A stretch of 64,000 bases of DNA from assembly GCA_946220865.1 (NCBI GenBank), contig CAMJYM010000006.1, positions 1 through 64,000 of the forward strand. The letters are read 5' to 3'. Source of the stretch: an uncultured Clostridia bacterium. Its GTDB lineage: Bacteria; Bacillota; Clostridia; Saccharofermentanales; DTU023. Made by a program: the position numbers and the translations under genes. Positions within the stretch are counted from its first letter, which is position 1. Each line of letters opens with the position of its first letter. Below the pieces are notes generated by a model. It saw nothing but the letters and a program-made list of their open reading frames with translations. It made no database searches and was not told the DNA's origin. This document shows, in pieces, positions 1-9,852 of this stretch.

Positions 1-157
1 CACCGCCGCAGCAAAGTGAGCATCCTGTTCCCAGTGCAGCAGCATCAGGAGCCGCGCTGAAGAGAGAGCGTGTCTGAGACGAGAAGGGGCTGCTGCGGAG
101 CAAGCGAGCGGAAACGACCACGCCCAACCGGGCACCGCCAATACGGGGAGGAAAAAC
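1..157. other. Window edge and upstream region of the aldolase gene
   Basis: No complete gene is visible here. An open frame from base 1 runs to a TGA at 58-60 and could be the last 19 codons of a plus-strand gene cut by the window edge, but nothing in its translation is recognisable. The rest is leader for the aldolase gene, with a GGGGAGGAA ribosome binding site just before the ATG at 158. Confidence 0.3.
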
Positions 158-1147
158 ATGCAGACGAAAAGTGAAAACGAGCTTCGACAGGAAATAGTCC
201 GCCTGGCACAGGATTTCCTCGCCCGGGGACTGGTGGTGCGCAGCTGGGGCAACTTCAGTGCGCGCCTGGATGCGGAGAGCTTTCTCGTCACCCCCTCCGG
301 CCTGGCCTACACCGCGATGCAGCCGGAAGATCTTGTCCGCTGTTCGCTGGCTGACGGCACGAAGCTTCCGGGCGAAAAAGGCAAGCCTTCTTCCGAAGCG
401 CCTATGCACGCCATTCTTTATCGCCTCTTTCCTGAGGCGCAAATGGCCGCTCACACGCACCAGGTCTATGCCTCTGCGCTCTCCCTCGTGCCCGATGGCC
501 TGAACTTTTCCGGCTCTCCTCTGCCGGTTGGGAGCTATGCTCTGCCCGGCAGCAAACGTCTGCACAAAAATATGGAGGAGGCGCTCTCCCGTGCGCAGGC
601 TTCTGCAGCCCTCATGGGCCGCCACGGGGCCTTCGTTTTTGGCTGCAGTCCTGCCGAAGTCAGCGAACGGGCTGAGGCCCTGGAAGAGTCCTGCCTCGGC
701 CTCTGGGAAAAAATGACGGGCCGGAAAAACAGCCACCGCCGGGCTATTGACGCTCACAGCCCGGAGGAAGAAGCCCTGGCGGCCCGTTTTGGCGCGAGTC
801 TACCGGCGGGAGAAAGCGTTTGTGTCTCCCTCGATCCGGAACTTCAGCGACTTTTTAGCAGGACTAAAATTCTTGAAGCCTGGCTCGATGACTTCGCTCA
901 GATCTGCGGCCAGCACGTCGGTTCACTCCGCAGATCCAACAGCGTGCGCTATGATCGCGAAACTCAGGCGGCGCTCTGCTTTGGCCAGAATCCCGGCGAC
1001 GCAGAAAACGTTCGCGCGGTCCTCGAAAAAAATGTCCGTGCTGCGGCACTTGCCGAAGTCTGTGATCTCAAGCCGCTGCCGCTCTGGGAGTGTCGGCTCA
1101 TGCGCTTCGTCTACCTGAAAAAGTATTCCCGGCAGTACTGCAAATAA
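158..1147 (+). CDS. Class II aldolase/adducin family protein
   Basis: Probable zinc-dependent sugar-phosphate aldolase of the fuculose/ribulose-5-phosphate epimerase fold. Seen: GNFSAR (residues 31-36), TPSG (45-48), a catalytic-type Glu in SSE (78-80), the metal-binding HTH (99-101) and a later RHG (His156) that fits the third zinc ligand. At 329 aa it is about 100 residues longer than a single aldolase domain; the C-terminal third has no motif I recognise. A good GGAGGAA site precedes the ATG. Substrate cannot be told from sequence; fuculose-phosphate-type aldol cleavage is the family default. It stands convergent to the aminopeptidase gene with only a few bases between the two stop codons. 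Confidence 0.85.
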   Translation: MQTKSENELRQEIVRLAQDFLARGLVVRSWGNFSARLDAESFLVTPSGLAYTAMQPEDLVRCSLADGTKLPGEKGKPSSEAPMHAILYRLFPEAQMAAHTHQVYASALSLVPDGLNFSGSPLPVGSYALPGSKRLHKNMEEALSRAQASAALMGRHGAFVFGCSPAEVSERAEALEESCLGLWEKMTGRKNSHRRAIDAHSPEEEALAARFGASLPAGESVCVSLDPELQRLFSRTKILEAWLDDFAQICGQHVGSLRRSNSVRYDRETQAALCFGQNPGDAENVRAVLEKNVRAAALAEVCDLKPLPLWECRLMRFVYLKKYSRQYCK

Positions 1148-1152
1148 GCGGC

Positions 1153-2505
1153 TTAAAGGCTAAAGAAAACCCTTGCAATCTCCCGCATATACCAGGGATC
1201 CAGCAGGCCGCCCGTCTCGCGGAGGCTGTGCATACCCCAGATGGGATTGCCCACATCGACGGTGCTTACCGGGATCAGAGCCGAACTGATCGGCCCGATG
1301 GTGGAGCCGCCGCGCAGGTCGCTGCGATTGACGAAAACCTGGGTGGGCACATCGGCAGCTTCGGCAAGCTGACGGAAAATGGCCAGGCTGTGAGCATCTG
1401 AGGCGTAGGACTGGGAGGCCGCCAGCTTAATGACCGGGCCGCCATTGATGGCCGGCCGGTGTGTCGGATCCGCATATTCGCTGTAGTTGGGGTGTACTGC
1501 GTGAGCCTGATCGGCGGAGATCATAAAGGACTTTTCGAAAAGTTCCAGAAAATCTCTGCGGCTGCCGCCAAGCCCCAGAACCAGCGCTTCCATAAAATCG
1601 CGGGGGAAGAGACTCTGTGCGCCCTGCTTGCTGCGCGAGCCGACTTCTTCATTATCAGTGACCAGCAGAATGGAGATCCCTTCACTGTCATCGTCTGAAG
1701 CGAGAAGCCCGGAAAGTCCGGCATAAAGCATGCCAAGATTGTCCAGACGACCGGAAGAGATAAAGCAATCATTGAGTCCGCAAAAGCTGGGGGCCTGGAC
1801 ATCGTAGGTGAGGAGATCAAAGCCCAGAATATCGTCTGCGGAGACGCCAAGTTCCTCAGCTAATAACGCTTCCAGCAAATCGGGACGGGCTTCTCCACCC
1901 ACGGGCGCGAGGAAGGGCAGCAGGACTTTGTTATATTCGATCTTGACGCCGTTGTTGGCTTCGCGATTCATATGAATGCAGAGATTGGGCAGAATCAGCA
2001 GGGGCTTTTTAAAATCGACGAGCTGCTCCTCAACGTCCAGTGGACTTTTGCCCCGCAACACCACGCGGCCAGCCAGGGAAAGAGGCCGATCAAAAAAAGT
2101 ACTGAGCAGGGGACCGCCATAAACCTCGACAGCCAGACGACTGATGCCTTCGCTCTCGGAAATCGCCCGCGGCTTCACTTTCAGAGCCGGCGAATCACTG
2201 TGGGCCCCAAAAATCTTAAGCCCGCCCGTGAGCGGCTTCCGACCGATTTTCCAGGCCAGCAGCGCCGACCCATTCTGTGTTAAAAAGCCTTTGTCGCCCG
2301 GTTGTAGTTCACCCAGCTCAGACAGCTTGCTCTCCCGATAGCCCGCCGCTATCAGCTTTTGCGCACTGAGCGCCGTTGCCTGCCAGGCCGTCGGAGCCTG
2401 CCTCAGAAAGTCAAGAAGACCCTCAGCTTCAAGATGGGCCTTCTGATAAAGCGCCGTCGAGCGGCAGTCCGCCTTGGTAAAATCTATTACGACATTTTTA
2501 TCCAT
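1153..2505 (-). CDS. apeB: M18 family aminopeptidase (aspartyl aminopeptidase type)
   Basis: Cytosolic dinuclear-zinc aminopeptidase that removes N-terminal acidic residues from peptides. Seen: GAHSDSPALKVKP (metal-binding HSD), DNEEVGS with the catalytic and metal-bridging glutamates, and SADQAHAVHPNY, in M18 order. I place the start at 2505 (protein MDKNVVIDF..., 450 aa, usual for the family) because a GGAGA site lies six bases upstream; the open frame extends another 18 codons without a site. Together with PepF next door, divergently oriented, it suggests active peptide use. The two genes are separated by about 125 bases that must hold both promoters. Confidence 0.92.
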   Translation of the reverse strand: MDKNVVIDFTKADCRSTALYQKAHLEAEGLLDFLRQAPTAWQATALSAQKLIAAGYRESKLSELGELQPGDKGFLTQNGSALLAWKIGRKPLTGGLKIFGAHSDSPALKVKPRAISESEGISRLAVEVYGGPLLSTFFDRPLSLAGRVVLRGKSPLDVEEQLVDFKKPLLILPNLCIHMNREANNGVKIEYNKVLLPFLAPVGGEARPDLLEALLAEELGVSADDILGFDLLTYDVQAPSFCGLNDCFISSGRLDNLGMLYAGLSGLLASDDDSEGISILLVTDNEEVGSRSKQGAQSLFPRDFMEALVLGLGGSRRDFLELFEKSFMISADQAHAVHPNYSEYADPTHRPAINGGPVIKLAASQSYASDAHSLAIFRQLAEAADVPTQVFVNRSDLRGGSTIGPISSALIPVSTVDVGNPIWGMHSLRETGGLLDPWYMREIARVFFSL

Positions 2506-2630
2506 GCTGTTCTCCTTCACTCGCTTCTTCAAAATATGTTTTTCCTTTTTTCGCTCCACCGGTCCCAGCCATAGCTGCGCCGTGTTAAACTAAGTCTAAG
2601 TATAACCCGATATTTCAGAAAGGATTCGCT

Positions 2631-4421
2631 ATGTCAAAAGAACTGAAAACCCGTGATCAAATTCCGCAGGAGCTGACTTGGGATGTGTCCCGCCTTTATA
2701 AAGACCAGGAGGCCTGCCGGGCCGACTTAGCTGCAGCCCTGAAACTTGCGAAAGATTTTTCCGAGCGCTTTGAAGGCCATCTGCAGCAGGGAGGATCCCT
2801 GCTCAGCGAGGCCATTAAGGCTTATGAAGCGATCGTTAAGAAGCTGGATCGCACGCTGACTTATGCCAGCCTGTTGGCCAGCGTGGATCTGACCAATAAT
2901 GAGTATGTGGCGCTCAATCAGGAAGCTGGCATGAAAGCGGCTGAGATCGGCTCGCTCCTCAGCTTCTGGGCGGTTGAGCTGGCGGAGCTCCCGGAGGAAA
3001 CCCTGCAGAAGGCGATCCGTGAGAATCCGACTTATGCCATTTACCTTGGCGATATCAAGGCCTGGAAAGAGCACCAGCTTTCGGCCAAAGAAGAGGCTTT
3101 GCTCGCGGCTTTGGAGCCTTCGCTGGATCTTCCTTCGTCACTCTATGAGACGACCAAAGCGGCGGATATGCGTTTCCCTGAACTTAATCTTAAAGATGGC
3201 CGCCATCCGCTTTCCTATGTGCTCTACGAGAATGAGTACTGCGGCTCGCCCGATACGGACTTGCGACGGGAGTCTTTCAGGGCTTTTTCCGAAACCCTCA
3301 GAAAATATCAGGAAACGACGGCTGCGATTTATAACGGCCAGATCCAGAAGGAGAAAATCCTTTCGCGTCAGCGTGGCTTCGACTCTGTCATCGACTACCT
3401 GCTTTTCCATCAGAAGGTGCCGCGCAAGCTCTATGAACGCCAGCTCGACATCACCATGGAAAAACTTGCTCCGGTCATGCGCCGCTGGGCAAAACTGCTG
3501 CAGCAGGCTCACCATCTGGAGGAGATGCACTATAGTGACCTGAAACTTTCGCTTGATACTACGATTCCTCCGCAAATTTCGGTGGAAGATTCCAAACAGT
3601 ATATCAAGGAAGCCATGGAGCCGATGGGCAAAGACTATCAGGCCATGATAATGCGCGCCTTCCCCGAGCGCTGGTTTGACTTTGCTCAGAATATCGGCAA
3701 GCAGACGGGCGGATATTGCACCGTTCCTGTCGATGCGGGTCCCTTTATTCTGCTCAACTGGACCGGTGGTATCGATGAGGTCTACACCATGGCCCACGAG
3801 CTGGGTCATGCAGCTCAGGGGCTGCTCTGCCTGAAAGCCAACAGTCTCCTGCAGAGCGATTTCTCCTGGTATGATGTCGAATCACCCTCGACCTTCCACG
3901 AAATGCTGCTCTCGCACAGCCTCATGAAGAGAGCGAAAACGCCGGACGAAAAGAAAAAAGTCTGCGCTCAGATGATCGAAAAGACCTACTATCATAACTT
4001 TGTCACGCACTTCCTTGAGGGCTACTATCAGCGCGAAGTCTACCGTCTGGTCGACCAGGGTCAGAACCTGCGCGCAGACGACCTCAACCGTCTTTTCCGC
4101 GAGACCCTGGAAAAATTCTGGGGCGATGAGGTGATCCTTGACGAGGGCGCCGAGCTTACCTGGATGAGGCAGCCGCACTATTATAACGGGCTTTACTCCT
4201 ACACTTACAGCGCCAGTCTGACCATCTCCACCGAGATGTACCAGCGCGTGCAGAAAGAAGGCGAAGCCGTGGTGGGCGACTGGCTGAAGTTCCTCTCCGC
4301 AGGCGGCCCGATTCCTCCGATTGAGCATGCCCGGCTCGCCGGTATCGATATCGAGGACGGCAGCGCGCTCGAACGCACGATTGCCTTTATCTCGGATCTT
4401 GTGAGCCAGCTGGAGGCCTGA
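2631..4421 (+). CDS. pepF: Oligoendopeptidase F (M3 family)
   Basis: Cytosolic zinc endopeptidase that cuts short oligopeptides. The thimet-type HELGH is at residues 389-393, followed by the conserved glutamate helix (SPSTFHEMLLSH) that supplies the third zinc ligand. The length of 596 aa matches the PepF/M3B subfamily. The ATG is preceded by AAAGGA. The product fits a peptide-fermenting lifestyle and stands next to an M18 aminopeptidase. The gene ends in a stretch of about 180 bases before the next likely start, in which I see no clear terminator. Confidence 0.95.
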   Translation: MSKELKTRDQIPQELTWDVSRLYKDQEACRADLAAALKLAKDFSERFEGHLQQGGSLLSEAIKAYEAIVKKLDRTLTYASLLASVDLTNNEYVALNQEAGMKAAEIGSLLSFWAVELAELPEETLQKAIRENPTYAIYLGDIKAWKEHQLSAKEEALLAALEPSLDLPSSLYETTKAADMRFPELNLKDGRHPLSYVLYENEYCGSPDTDLRRESFRAFSETLRKYQETTAAIYNGQIQKEKILSRQRGFDSVIDYLLFHQKVPRKLYERQLDITMEKLAPVMRRWAKLLQQAHHLEEMHYSDLKLSLDTTIPPQISVEDSKQYIKEAMEPMGKDYQAMIMRAFPERWFDFAQNIGKQTGGYCTVPVDAGPFILLNWTGGIDEVYTMAHELGHAAQGLLCLKANSLLQSDFSWYDVESPSTFHEMLLSHSLMKRAKTPDEKKKVCAQMIEKTYYHNFVTHFLEGYYQREVYRLVDQGQNLRADDLNRLFRETLEKFWGDEVILDEGAELTWMRQPHYYNGLYSYTYSASLTISTEMYQRVQKEGEAVVGDWLKFLSAGGPIPPIEHARLAGIDIEDGSALERTIAFISDLVSQLEA

Positions 4422-4601
4422 TCCCGCATTTTGCTTTCCTGGCTTTGCTTCTGCAGCCTGGCCCGGACTGTTTCTCTGAGATATTAAGTTTTTATGCGCG
4501 GAGAAACGGTCTGGCCTGCTGCCGGAGCATGGCCTGTGTCAGGCAGGAAGATCCGGCGCAAACAGCCGGTAAGAAATCACCTTGGAAAGAAGGCTGCAAG
4601 C

Positions 4602-5462
4602 ATGAAAGAACTTATCCGGCAGGCCCTTGAAATCTCCCGAAAGCAGGACAAATTTGCTCTGCGCAGGGTGGAAGGGAAGCGCTTCTTTTTCTTTCCCCGC
4701 CTGCGTTCGCTGGGCCTTTACCACGCCTTTTCTTCGATCGACAGCAACCTGCTGCTTAAAGATCGCCTGGACAGCCCTGAGCTTGCAGCCGACTGGGCTG
4801 GCCTGCTCTCTTTGATGCCGCCGCACAGCGCTGTTTACTACCCCTCGCAGGAGCACACGAATCTGGTCCGGCCGGTTGATGAGGAGGGACTGGGGGAACA
4901 GGATGAGGGAGCTTTAGGACGAAAAATGCCGGGCATCGATGGCCTCTGCAGCTCACGCAAGGATTTTGTGCTCTGCAGCTGCTTTGGCGACTGTGCCCCG
5001 ATTCTGCTCTTCGATCCGGTCAACGAGGTGCAGGCCAATGTCCACTCGGGCTGGCGTGGCACACTCCATCGCATCGCCGGGGCGGGTGTCGAAAGTCTCC
5101 GTAAGACGTATCGCAGCGACCCGCAGGATATTTTTGCCGCGGTGGGGCCCTTCATCGGGCGCGACGATTTTGAAGTGTCTGAGGATGTTGCCCAAGCCTT
5201 TGCAAAAGCTTTTCCTGAACTCGAAGAAGCGGAGCTCGTGCGTCCTTGCCCCGGCAAGGAGGCCGAAGGCAAGTTTCTGGTCGACCTCGGCCTCGTCATT
5301 GTGGCTACGCTGCTGCAAAACGGCGTTCCCGCGGAGCAGATCCTCTTCTGTGGGCGCTCGACCGTGTCCAACCCCGGAGATTTCCACAGCTTCCGCCGTG
5401 ACAAGGAGTCCTTCGGCCTGATGATGGTCGCAAGTCAGATGGACCCACAGCTCAACCGCTGA
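4602..5462 (+). CDS. pgeF: Polyphenol oxidase/purine nucleoside phosphorylase family (YfiH, LACC1-like)
   Basis: Member of the YfiH/DUF152 family, copper- or zinc-binding enzymes with purine nucleoside phosphorylase and adenosine deaminase activity; peptidoglycan editing factor is the other name in use. Seen: CFGDCAPILLFD (about residue 127), VHSGWRGT (metal His near 148), GPFIG, and the C-terminal SNPGDFHSFRRD signature. I choose the ATG at 4602 (286 aa) because AAAGAAGG lies at proper distance; the frame is open to an ATG at 4494, whose extra 36 residues are not family-like. The gene is followed within 40 bases by a membrane-protein gene. Confidence 0.88.
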   Translation: MKELIRQALEISRKQDKFALRRVEGKRFFFFPRLRSLGLYHAFSSIDSNLLLKDRLDSPELAADWAGLLSLMPPHSAVYYPSQEHTNLVRPVDEEGLGEQDEGALGRKMPGIDGLCSSRKDFVLCSCFGDCAPILLFDPVNEVQANVHSGWRGTLHRIAGAGVESLRKTYRSDPQDIFAAVGPFIGRDDFEVSEDVAQAFAKAFPELEEAELVRPCPGKEAEGKFLVDLGLVIVATLLQNGVPAEQILFCGRSTVSNPGDFHSFRRDKESFGLMMVASQMDPQLNR

Positions 5463-5500
5463 AAAACGTTACAAAAGACTGAGAAGCGATTAGAAAAAAT

Positions 5501-6817
5501 ATGAAAAGAGCTCCACAGGAAGCCTATCTCAAAAAAGCAGCGAGACCGATTTTACTGCGGCCCTTTCCGCTCTTCACAGTGACCCTGACCCTGCTGCTTT
5601 ATGCTTTGGATTTTCTTTTCCGCTGGCAGAGCGGCCTGGCTGAACTATTTTGCCTGCGGGTAGAGCTTCCGCTGGCCGGGCTTCTGGCGAGAGGCGTGGC
5701 TCTCATCCCTTTCAGCCTTACGGAAACCTGCTTTTTTGCGGGACTCATTCTATTGATCGTCCTTGCATTTCGCGCTTTTCTGCGTCTCCTGCGCCTGCCG
5801 GGACGACGTTTTCGTCGCTTTCTTCGTGGCGTGGTCAGCCTCGCTACGGCTGTGCTTCTTGGGCTGAATCTCTATCTTTTCTTTTATCAGCTGCCGCAGA
5901 AACGGCCGCCGCTCGCCGCCAAACTGAAGCTCAGCCCTGCGGATTTAAGCCCCCGCCCGGAGGAACTGGCAAGCTCTGCCAAAGTGCTGATCGGTGAAAT
6001 GAACGAGCTGCGCAAAGACTTGCCGGAAGACAGGGAGGGGGTATTTCGCACAGAAAAGGGTCCTTATTCCTGTTTCGTTAAGAGTTCCCAGGCCTTTTCG
6101 CAGCTGGGCAGCTGGGAGCCGCTCTTTTCTCCAGCCGTCCAGGCCCGGCCCAAGCCCCTCACGCTCTCGCCGCTGCTCTCGCGCATGGGACTTGCGGGTT
6201 TCTACAGCCCTTTCTTCGTCGAACCCCAGGTCAACACCCAGCAACCAAAAGCCCTCTGGGCTTCCACCGCTTTGCACGAACTTGCCCATGCCAATGGCTA
6301 TACGCGCGAAGATGAAGCTGAGGCGCTGGCCTTTTTACTGGGTCGTCAGCATCCGGATGCAGAGCTACGGTATTCTTCCAGACTTGGCGCCCTGCAGCGG
6401 CTTCTGCCTGCTTTAAAACAAAGCGATGAGGTTCTCTGGCAGGAGAGCATGAGTGCGCTGAGCCCTGCCTGCCGTCGTGATCTGGCGGCAAGCTCAGCCT
6501 TTTGGCAGTCCCGGCAGGGCAAGCTCGCGGAGAAGGTTCGCGACGTCAACGACCGCTTTCTCAAAAGTCAGGGCCAGTCCGGTGTGGCCGCCTACAGCGA
6601 ATCGGTCCGACTGCTGCATTTCTTTATTCGCAACAAGGATCTGCCGCAGCAGCCTGCAGGTGGAGATGACAAAGCAAGGCCAAAGCGACCTGTGGAAACG
6701 AGCCCGTCCCAGACCGGTGAAAGTAACCCTCCGCAGACCGGTGAAAGCAGCCCAACACAGACCGGTGAAAGCAGCGAAATCAGCCCTGCGAAGACCAGCG
6801 AATCCAGGTCAAGATGA
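5501..6817 (+). CDS. DUF3810-type membrane protein with HExxH motif
   Basis: Three hydrophobic segments lie in the first 130 residues, followed by a soluble domain with HELAH (259-263) and a downstream acidic ExE (TREDEAEALAF), the layout of DUF3810, a family of putative membrane-bound zinc peptidases of unknown substrate. The last 40 residues are a low-complexity tail that includes three tandem 8-residue units beginning QTGES (DNA repeat of 24 bases at about 6710-6781). No strong ribosome binding site is visible before the ATG. Peptidase activity is inferred from the motif only. Confidence 0.75.
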   Translation: MKRAPQEAYLKKAARPILLRPFPLFTVTLTLLLYALDFLFRWQSGLAELFCLRVELPLAGLLARGVALIPFSLTETCFFAGLILLIVLAFRAFLRLLRLPGRRFRRFLRGVVSLATAVLLGLNLYLFFYQLPQKRPPLAAKLKLSPADLSPRPEELASSAKVLIGEMNELRKDLPEDREGVFRTEKGPYSCFVKSSQAFSQLGSWEPLFSPAVQARPKPLTLSPLLSRMGLAGFYSPFFVEPQVNTQQPKALWASTALHELAHANGYTREDEAEALAFLLGRQHPDAELRYSSRLGALQRLLPALKQSDEVLWQESMSALSPACRRDLAASSAFWQSRQGKLAEKVRDVNDRFLKSQGQSGVAAYSESVRLLHFFIRNKDLPQQPAGGDDKARPKRPVETSPSQTGESNPPQTGESSPTQTGESSEISPAKTSESRSR

Positions 6818-6871
6818 ACGTACCGGAGAAAATGACCCACCCACGCGCTGAGTGCCCCCGAAACTCGCACA

Positions 6872-6888
6872 CCCCGGCGCGGGGCATT
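6872..6888 (+). terminator. Possible weak terminator hairpin
   Basis: CCCCG, a three-base loop and CGGGG, followed by CATTTT. The short stem and weak T tract make this only a candidate stop between the DUF3810 gene and hemZ. Confidence 0.35.
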
Positions 6889-6948
6889 TTAGGACTTCAA
6901 AGCAAGACGGAATGAAATCAGAAACTTAGCAAGCGAGGCAGCCGCAAC

Positions 6949-8673
6949 ATGAGCCAAACGATCCCTGTTATCTTTATCCATCACCACGAATACGCCGGCC
7001 TGCGCGATGTTTTCGCCCTGTTCTCCGAGCACTCAGAAGAGACGGAAAAAGGAGCACAACTGCAGCTGCTCCAGGGGCGTCAGGGCGCGGCCATGGAAGC
7101 GCTTGAAGGGAGCAGGGCTGTTCCGACAGAGGCCCTTGAGGGGAGCGGGACTGTTCCGGAGGAGACATCAGAGGAGCGCAGGGCTGAGGCGTCGCAGGCA
7201 CTTCCGGGTCTGACCCTGATCTCCAGCCTTTCACGTGAACTCTCCAAAGAAGAGATGCGGGGCCAGAAAAACGGTGACCCGGTGCTCGTTGAAACTGCGG
7301 CAATCAGGAACGGAGAGACGGTCAGCCGCATCGAAGAAGCCCTCAGCACGCTTGATACAGGCTGTGGAAATGTGCCCCGATCCAGCCAAACAAAGAGCTT
7401 CCCTGCGTCCGCAGAGGAGCGGAGCGGACTCAAACAAAGCGCCCTCGTGCCGCCACAGCTCGCCCGCCGGGAACTTAAACGCCAACTTTACTTTATCCTC
7501 TCCGAGCTGAGCGGCATACGCTGGCCCTGGGGTTCGCTTACAGGCATTCGTCCGACCCAGGTGGCCATGGAGGAATTAAATCAGGCCGGGGAAAGAGAAG
7601 AAGCCCGTAAACGCCTCGTGGATGTCTGGGGCGTGAGCCCCGAAAAAGCCGAAAAAGCCCTGCTCTGCGGGCTTGAAGAGGAACGCATACTCAGCGGCCT
7701 CAATGCAGATGAACTTATGGTCTACGCGGGTGTGCCCTTTTGTCCAGGCCGCTGCTCCTACTGCAGTTTTATCTCCCGCGATGCCACCCGCCAGGAAGCC
7801 TGGCTGGGCCGCTATGCCGAGGCCATGATCCACGAATGCGAGACAGTCTTCCGCACTCTGCGCACGCCAGTGAGCGCCCTCTATATGGGCGGCGGCACCC
7901 CGACCGCGCTCCCGGACGGGGATTTTGAGCGCGTGCTGCACAGCCTTCTGTGCGAAGTTCCGCTGAAAGAAAAAGCTGAAATCACCGTGGAAGCCGGACG
8001 TCCGGATACCCTGAGTGAAAAAAAGCTACAGATCATGAAGGACTGCGGCGTCCATCGCATCTGCATCAATCCCCAGAGCATGAAAGATGAGACGCTCGTC
8101 CGTGTTGGTCGTCAGCACACGGCTGAGCAGGTGAGGCAGGTTTTCCGCCAGGCTCGGTCGCTCGGCTTTGATGAGATCAACATGGATCTGATTCACGGCC
8201 TGCCCGGAGAATCTGACGAGGATTTTCTCAGCAGCGTTCGTGAAGTCTTAAAGCTGGAGCCGGATGCTGTGACCCTGCACACCCTCAGTCTCAAGCGCAG
8301 CTCACGCCTGCAGGAAGAGATGGCTGAAGAGGTTCTACCCCAGCGTTTCCCGGATCCCGCCTTTGCCGAAGCCGCAGCCAAGGCCGAACAGCTGCTCGCA
8401 GCCGGGGGCTATCGGGCCTACTATCTCTATCGCCAGAAGAACGTGCGTGGCGGCCTCGAAAACACCGGTTTCGCCCGCCCCGGCAAAAACTGTATTTACA
8501 ATGTTGGCATGATGTCCGACCGCATCTCCGTCGTTGGCCTGGGCAGCGGCTCCTCCTCCAAAAAAGTCAGGAGACGTCGTGTCGAGCGCCTGCATAACAG
8601 CAAAGACCTTCAGGATTACACGGAGCGCGTTGAAGAACTGGCGCAAAACAAAGTGAAATTCTTCCAAAACTGA
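6949..8673 (+). CDS. hemZ: Radical SAM coproporphyrinogen dehydrogenase-like protein HemZ
   Basis: Radical SAM enzyme of the HemN/HemZ family, expected to act on coproporphyrinogen III without oxygen. The iron-sulfur motif is C265-x3-C269-x2-C272 with the typical YCSF context, followed by MGGGTPT and a HemN-like core to the C terminus. The N-terminal domain specific for HemZ is interrupted between about residues 30 and 165 by a low-complexity, Glu/Ser/Ala-rich stretch that contains a tandem 11-residue repeat (EALEGS units, 33-base DNA repeat at about 7098-7163). No other haem gene lies in this window, so the true substrate is uncertain. GAGGC upstream is a weak binding site. Confidence 0.85.
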   Translation: MSQTIPVIFIHHHEYAGLRDVFALFSEHSEETEKGAQLQLLQGRQGAAMEALEGSRAVPTEALEGSGTVPEETSEERRAEASQALPGLTLISSLSRELSKEEMRGQKNGDPVLVETAAIRNGETVSRIEEALSTLDTGCGNVPRSSQTKSFPASAEERSGLKQSALVPPQLARRELKRQLYFILSELSGIRWPWGSLTGIRPTQVAMEELNQAGEREEARKRLVDVWGVSPEKAEKALLCGLEEERILSGLNADELMVYAGVPFCPGRCSYCSFISRDATRQEAWLGRYAEAMIHECETVFRTLRTPVSALYMGGGTPTALPDGDFERVLHSLLCEVPLKEKAEITVEAGRPDTLSEKKLQIMKDCGVHRICINPQSMKDETLVRVGRQHTAEQVRQVFRQARSLGFDEINMDLIHGLPGESDEDFLSSVREVLKLEPDAVTLHTLSLKRSSRLQEEMAEEVLPQRFPDPAFAEAAAKAEQLLAAGGYRAYYLYRQKNVRGGLENTGFARPGKNCIYNVGMMSDRISVVGLGSGSSSKKVRRRRVERLHNSKDLQDYTERVEELAQNKVKFFQN

Positions 8674-8691
8674 AAATGTTTATTTAGCATA

Positions 8692-8720
8692 TTGACGAGT
8701 ATCTAATATATGATTACGAT
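8692..8720 (+). promoter_or_regulatory. Promoter of the ArsR/ABC pair
   Basis: TTGACG, a 17-base spacer and TACGAT, in an AT-rich intergenic stretch just ahead of an AAGGAGAAG ribosome binding site. It is the likely sigma-70/sigma-A promoter for the two-gene islet. Confidence 0.55.
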
Positions 8721-8751
8721 GGTTATCAAATACACGTAAGGAGAAGAGCAG

Positions 8752-9852
8752 ATGGCCATCGTCATTCACAATGTATTTCGTGATTTGCTTGAGGCGATTG
8801 ATCTCTTCATATATCTCAAGCACACAAAGAATGAGCAAAATGACAGAACGAGTGCAGACTTTGACGGTTCCAGCATCTCCAATATGAATGCTTCACTTAT
8901 GCATTTGAAGAAAAAATTACATTCTTGCTCTTTAGATGATATGAGTGGCATTAAACAGGAAGATGTACTTAATCAAATCCCGGAGGTATTTTATAAGCGT
9001 TTTGACGATCCGGACAACCAAAGCTATTCGATTTTAGAAGAGATCCCTTTTTATTCTGAGGCGGTAAGTATCCGTGACATGTCAGAAGAATCTTTTTTAA
9101 AGACGATCTTGAAAATATCTCTTGATCATCAAAAAAGCGGCTCAACAAAACCTCTCGATCATTTTGAAGCAATCTATAAACATGATGACAATATCAAATT
9201 AATTTGGACAATCATTGAAGGAATGGATATTGCGGAGTCCGATCAGGCAAATCTGTTTTGGTTTCTGACTAAACTCCCAGATTGGTTCTCATCTTTACAA
9301 AGCCTGATTAGCCAATTAGAAGCGGAAGTCAAACAGCTTGCTTCTGTTTTTGAGAAAGAGAAGGTGCAATGGGGAGTCGATTGTCGTGAAAGACAAGCCT
9401 TCATTAATCAGGAACTGATACAGCAAGTCAAGCCAAGCCAATTGATCAATACATTTAACCTCTATCCACGTCTGATTGCATATCGAGCAGCAGTCATGCG
9501 ACAAATGCCTCATCCAAATGAGGCTTATATTGGGATTGGGATATGCTTTTTTGAGTATCGTGCACAGCTGCAGTCAAGTCATCAGAAGAATTCTCTCTTA
9601 ATGGATGTCCTGAAAAACATGTCAGATGCCAGTCGCTGGCAGATTCTCATCCTGCTCAAACAGAGGGAGCACTATGTTGGAGAACTTGCGAGCAAACTTC
9701 AACTTACACCATCAACAGTATCCCACCACTTGAGTTGTATGAGTGAGATAGGATTGGTTCACTCAGGCTATTGCGAAGGCAAAAACTACTATTATTACGA
9801 TGCTGAACAGATGAAAAGATACATGACAGAATTAGAAAGTGTATGGCTATGA
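8752..9852 (+). CDS. ArsR-type winged-helix regulator with large N-terminal domain
   Basis: The last 80 residues form an ArsR-family winged helix (DASRWQILILLKQREHYVGELASKL, then STVSHHLSCM as recognition helix, then a YYYYD wing). About 285 residues in front of it are of unknown fold, mostly helical with a putative coiled-coil segment near residues 180-205; canonical ArsR proteins are about 100 aa. I see no Cys-rich metal site. The gene overlaps the ABC transporter by an ATGA (translational coupling), so it probably controls the exporter in response to a ligand bound by the N-terminal domain. Base composition is clearly more AT-rich than the flanking genes, suggesting acquisition. Confidence 0.75.
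   Translation: MAIVIHNVFRDLLEAIDLFIYLKHTKNEQNDRTSADFDGSSISNMNASLMHLKKKLHSCSLDDMSGIKQEDVLNQIPEVFYKRFDDPDNQSYSILEEIPFYSEAVSIRDMSEESFLKTILKISLDHQKSGSTKPLDHFEAIYKHDDNIKLIWTIIEGMDIAESDQANLFWFLTKLPDWFSSLQSLISQLEAEVKQLASVFEKEKVQWGVDCRERQAFINQELIQQVKPSQLINTFNLYPRLIAYRAAVMRQMPHPNEAYIGIGICFFEYRAQLQSSHQKNSLLMDVLKNMSDASRWQILILLKQREHYVGELASKLQLTPSTVSHHLSCMSEIGLVHSGYCEGKNYYYYDAEQMKRYMTELESVWL

Noticed and set aside
6710..6781. CRISPR-like spacing of the three 24-base repeats
   Set aside because: The repeats are contiguous, in frame and coding; no spacers or cas genes are present.
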